Assembly: GCA_032358255.1 (NCBI GenBank)
Contig: JAULBX010027330.1
Coordinates: 1 to 38,169 of the forward strand
Direction: 5' to 3'
DNA: 38,169 nucleotides
Origin: Heterotrichella gracilis
Taxonomy: Eukaryota > Sar > Xanthophyceae > Tribonematales > Xanthonemataceae
Below, one piece after another: positions 30,588-38,169 of the stretch (the first letter of the stretch is position 1; each line of letters starts with the position of its first letter). Both the position numbers and the translations under genes were made by a program. The notes under the pieces are model-generated. The model was not told where the DNA came from. It was given only the letters and a program-made list of their open reading frames with translations, and made no database searches.

Positions 30588-32504
30588 CTACACCGCCTGC
30601 TTCACAAAGCGGATGCCTGTGTCTGACAGCTTGTAGAAGAAGCGCTCGTGGAGGGAGGAGGGGGGGGAGGCGGGGCAGGGGGTGCGGTGGGTGACAAGCA
30701 TCTGCAACAACGGGGAAGGGCGTTGGCAGGGGTTGGCAATTCAAAAATCATTCTAAGCAGGGGTTGGAATGATGCAAGCAGGGGTTGGAAAATGCAGCGC
30801 GTGTATGTATGTCTAGGATGGTCGCATAACCACACTTTTATATGAAACATGTCCCAGTGGCAAAAGTCCCAAAAAATCAAACAAACAAGCCACCATACCC
30901 TCCCCAGGACCCATACCATGGCCTGTCACACCACCCACGTGGCCAGTCATATGTCGGATTCTCCTTCACGCGCTCCAGGGAATGATGAATGCAATTTAAA
31001 TACACAGTGAAAACACATGGCATCATGGTGGATCAATGCGCTTCCATGATACATTGATTCTACGCCGAATCAATGATGCCAAAACCAGACCCCCAGCACA
31101 TAACATGCAAGGAAGGAACAGGACAGGGATGCAACAACCCTGCCATGCCCCTTGCCATGCCCGTCGCACCATACAACCCACCTGGCCCGTCACATCCCCC
31201 ACCACCCGCTCCACCCCTTGCACCTCCACATCCACACTGCTGCTGTGCCGCAGCACAGCCACCCACCCTGCATCCTCCATCACATCCCCATGCACCACCG
31301 CCACCACCACACCGCCCCCCGGCTGGGCCCCCACCAGCGCCCGGCAGTACTGCACCCAGGTGATCAGTCTGGAGGGGGTGGGGTGGAGGGCAGCAAGGGG
31401 GGAAATGGAGTCGAAGATCAGGGAGACGGGGAGGGCGGGGTGGGTGTGCAGGCTGTGCAGCGCGGCTTTGATTCGGTGGTACGTCGCTTGGAGCATGTCT
31501 ATGGGGGTTGGGGTGGGTCCAGGTTGATGGGATACATGCTACAGTTGGTGAGGAGACACAATGACATACCACGTAGACATGAGCGGGCATTTGTGATCCC
31601 CATGGCACGCCCTCGTGGGACTTTATGCAGCGTTGAGCTAGCAGGCTCAAACCCACGCCGTTGCCCAATGCATTTGCCTTGCTACAAAATGCAATGTTGA
31701 CCTGGGTGAGTGTGTTAACAGACAGCCATACTGCCGTGCCGCACATGCACCTAGGCACACTTTCCAGCATCGGCCCCCACCCAGGCACACCCAGTCAGAC
31801 CCGCACCTGGTTGCTCTGCGCTGGCCATGGGTTGCGTGAGCAGGTCCACAAACACAAACCTGCCCTGGTCATGGAGCGTGTGCAGGCCCACACCCTGCAT
31901 AGGGTATGGGAAGGGTAAGCAGCAGGGCTGCGGAACAAGACCGAGGTGTGTATTCAACTATTAAGGGCGGTCTGGCAACTTTCAGATTATTAGTTCGTTT
32001 TGCGGTGGGGGGTGGAACGGCACTGGGCTGTGAATGCGTGCGCGTGGCTGTTTTGCACGTGGTAACTTTGCACCATGCGAGCGAGCAGGTGGGTGGTGCG
32101 CATGTTGGCTACACCAGGTTAGCAAAACCACTCACACTTGCTAATGTTTTGCTGCAAGTCATCTCACCCCTTTGCTGCATAGCCCACAAGCCGTACTTGG
32201 CATGTGCGTACCTAGCTATATAGTTCGCACTCGACAGCATATGCATGCATATGGCAATCTGCCCCGTTTTCCCCCAAACCCCTTCACCACACACGGGCTA
32301 CAACACTTTTTAACGTACCAGCTTGCGCATCACTTGCTGATAGTGTGGCAGGGTGGCCTGGAGGCCCACCAGCACGGCTGCCCCACCCCCCTGGAGGGTA
32401 GTGCGCAGGTGGTGTGCCAGCAGGAAGCTGCCACTGGCTTGGACGCTGTCCCTGATGAGGAGGAAACCCTCCTGTGGGGTGCTCCAGTCGTGCGCCAGCG
32501 CCAT
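30588..32504 (-). CDS. ELP6: Elongator complex subunit 6
   Basis: ELP6 forms, with ELP4 and ELP5, the RecA-like hexamer of Elongator, which modifies wobble uridines in tRNA. Four exons on the minus strand join in phase: 32319-32504, 31807-31894, 31182-31498 and 30588-30701 (234 residues; human ELP6 has 266). Matching features: GSFLLAHHLRTTLQ and LPHYQQVMRKL in exon 1 (human GSFLVHHFLSFYL, FSHYSIVGQKL), RFVFVDLL in exon 2, SLIFDSISPLAAL and TWVQYCRALV in exon 3 (human PVLLVDDLSVLLSL, IHYCRATV), and ERFFYKLSDTGIRFVKQAV at the end. As in the family, no Walker A motif is seen. Start 32504 matches the family N-terminus. Its start faces CDC48 across about 500 bases. Confidence 0.85.
30928..30978 (-). 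repeat. Diverged echo of ELP6 exon 3 end in intron 3
   Basis: On the minus strand GAGCGCGTGAAGGAGAATCC, then GACTGGCCAC|GTGGGTGGTGTG, resembles the exon 3 end GAGCGGGTGGTGGGGGATGT, then GACGGGCCAG|GTGGGTTGTATG. It keeps a GT at the donor position but has lost the AG before it. No telomeric unit is nearby. Confidence 0.6.
32238..32256. repeat. GCATATGCATGCATATGGC palindrome
   Basis: A near-perfect palindrome in ELP6 intron 1 or near its splice edge, one of seven exact ATGCATGCAT sites in the window, all outside exons I could assign. Confidence 0.85.
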
Positions 32505-33002
32505 AGTGGGTAGGCCTAGGTGCTGGCAGGGTCATTGTGGTGCGTGGAGGGCCATGGGAGGCGAGTGGGGTTGTTTGCAGCAGTAGCAGTCATGGCATGG
32601 TGATGGCATGGAGTGGCACCTAGCATATGACCATCATATGTGGTTTAGAAGTTGTTTTTATGGTTGAAGTGTTGTATGCATGTGAAACAGTCTGCACTGA
32701 CTCGAGAGTCTGACGGCACTGAAAACCCTGGTATAAACCCTACTGAGTGGGCGATCATGATCACCGGAAGCACCCAGAAGCACTCGCCATATGCATGCAT
32801 GTGAAACCTCGGCAATTTCGTGTGGCGCGCCCAGCAAATGACCATAACCTTCTCTCGCCAACACCACTTGCCCACTATATACTGCGCAGTTACGATTCTC
32901 TCACTTTGTATTATCATTGGGTTTCGTTGTTTCCTGTTTTGAAAGGGAACAAGGCATCCTCGACACGGAAATTGGGTGGTGGCATCATCGCATTCAGGCA
33001 AC
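32505..33002. promoter_or_regulatory. Divergent promoter region between ELP6 and CDC48
   Basis: Starts of the two genes face away from each other across 498 bases. CTATATACTG at 32874-32883, about 120 bases before the CDC48 ATG, is a possible TATA element for CDC48. An ATGCATGCAT palindrome (about 32788-32803) and a related TATGCATGTGAAAC near 32676 share the string TGCATGTGAAAC. Promoter function is inferred from position only. Confidence 0.5.

Positions 33003-38169
<5,167 letters not shown>

Overview
The window looks like nuclear DNA of a green alga (Chlorophyta, perhaps a chlamydomonadalean; the species cannot be told from the sequence). The evidence is many short introns with GT-AG ends, GC-rich exons, eukaryotic housekeeping proteins that read in frame across those introns, and plant/algal telomere repeats (TTTAGGG, with some TTTTAGGG) scattered inside introns. 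I assembled exons by hand by matching splice sites, reading phase and protein-family similarity.

Layout, left to right. (1) 180-2490, minus: N-terminal part of a telomerase reverse transcriptase (TERT), running off the left edge. (2) 3807-7154, minus: an unrecognised multi-exon gene with a proline-rich repeat exon, a membrane segment and a lysine-rich tail. (3) 7155-9084: unresolved sequence with weak exon signals on both strands. (4) 9482-16218, plus: a 738-residue, 14-exon protein disulfide isomerase of the P5/PDIA6 type ending in KEEL, preceded by two decayed copies of its own first exon. (5) 17591-18917, minus: the splicing factor CCDC12/Cwf18. (6) 19883-29021, minus: three paralogous F-box/leucine-rich-repeat genes, the third with an in-frame stop. 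(7) 30588-32504, minus: Elongator subunit ELP6. (8) 33003-38169, plus: the AAA+ ATPase CDC48/p97, missing only its last few codons at the right edge. ELP6 and CDC48 share a divergent promoter region of about 500 bases.

The most striking signal is not a gene. In at least five of the multi-exon genes (TERT, the unknown gene, P5, CCDC12 and CDC48, probably also ELP6) introns or flanks carry degenerate copies of the edge of the neighbouring exon, often including the splice site itself. I call these exon-edge echoes. They occur once to about four times per intron, range from near-identical to barely recognisable, and often have a short interstitial telomeric repeat between or beside the copies. 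About twenty cases are visible. The clearest are an exact 18-base duplication of a CDC48 5' splice site with a telomeric tract between the copies, an 83-base unit in TERT carrying the splice donor and telomeric sequence, and a duplicated CDC48 exon end whose donor GT has become AT. I saw neither telomeric tracts nor clear echoes in the F-box/LRR cluster. My inference is that introns here grow by local duplication at breaks close to splice sites, sometimes with telomerase-type addition of telomeric repeats. Whether the decoy splice sites are used is unknown.
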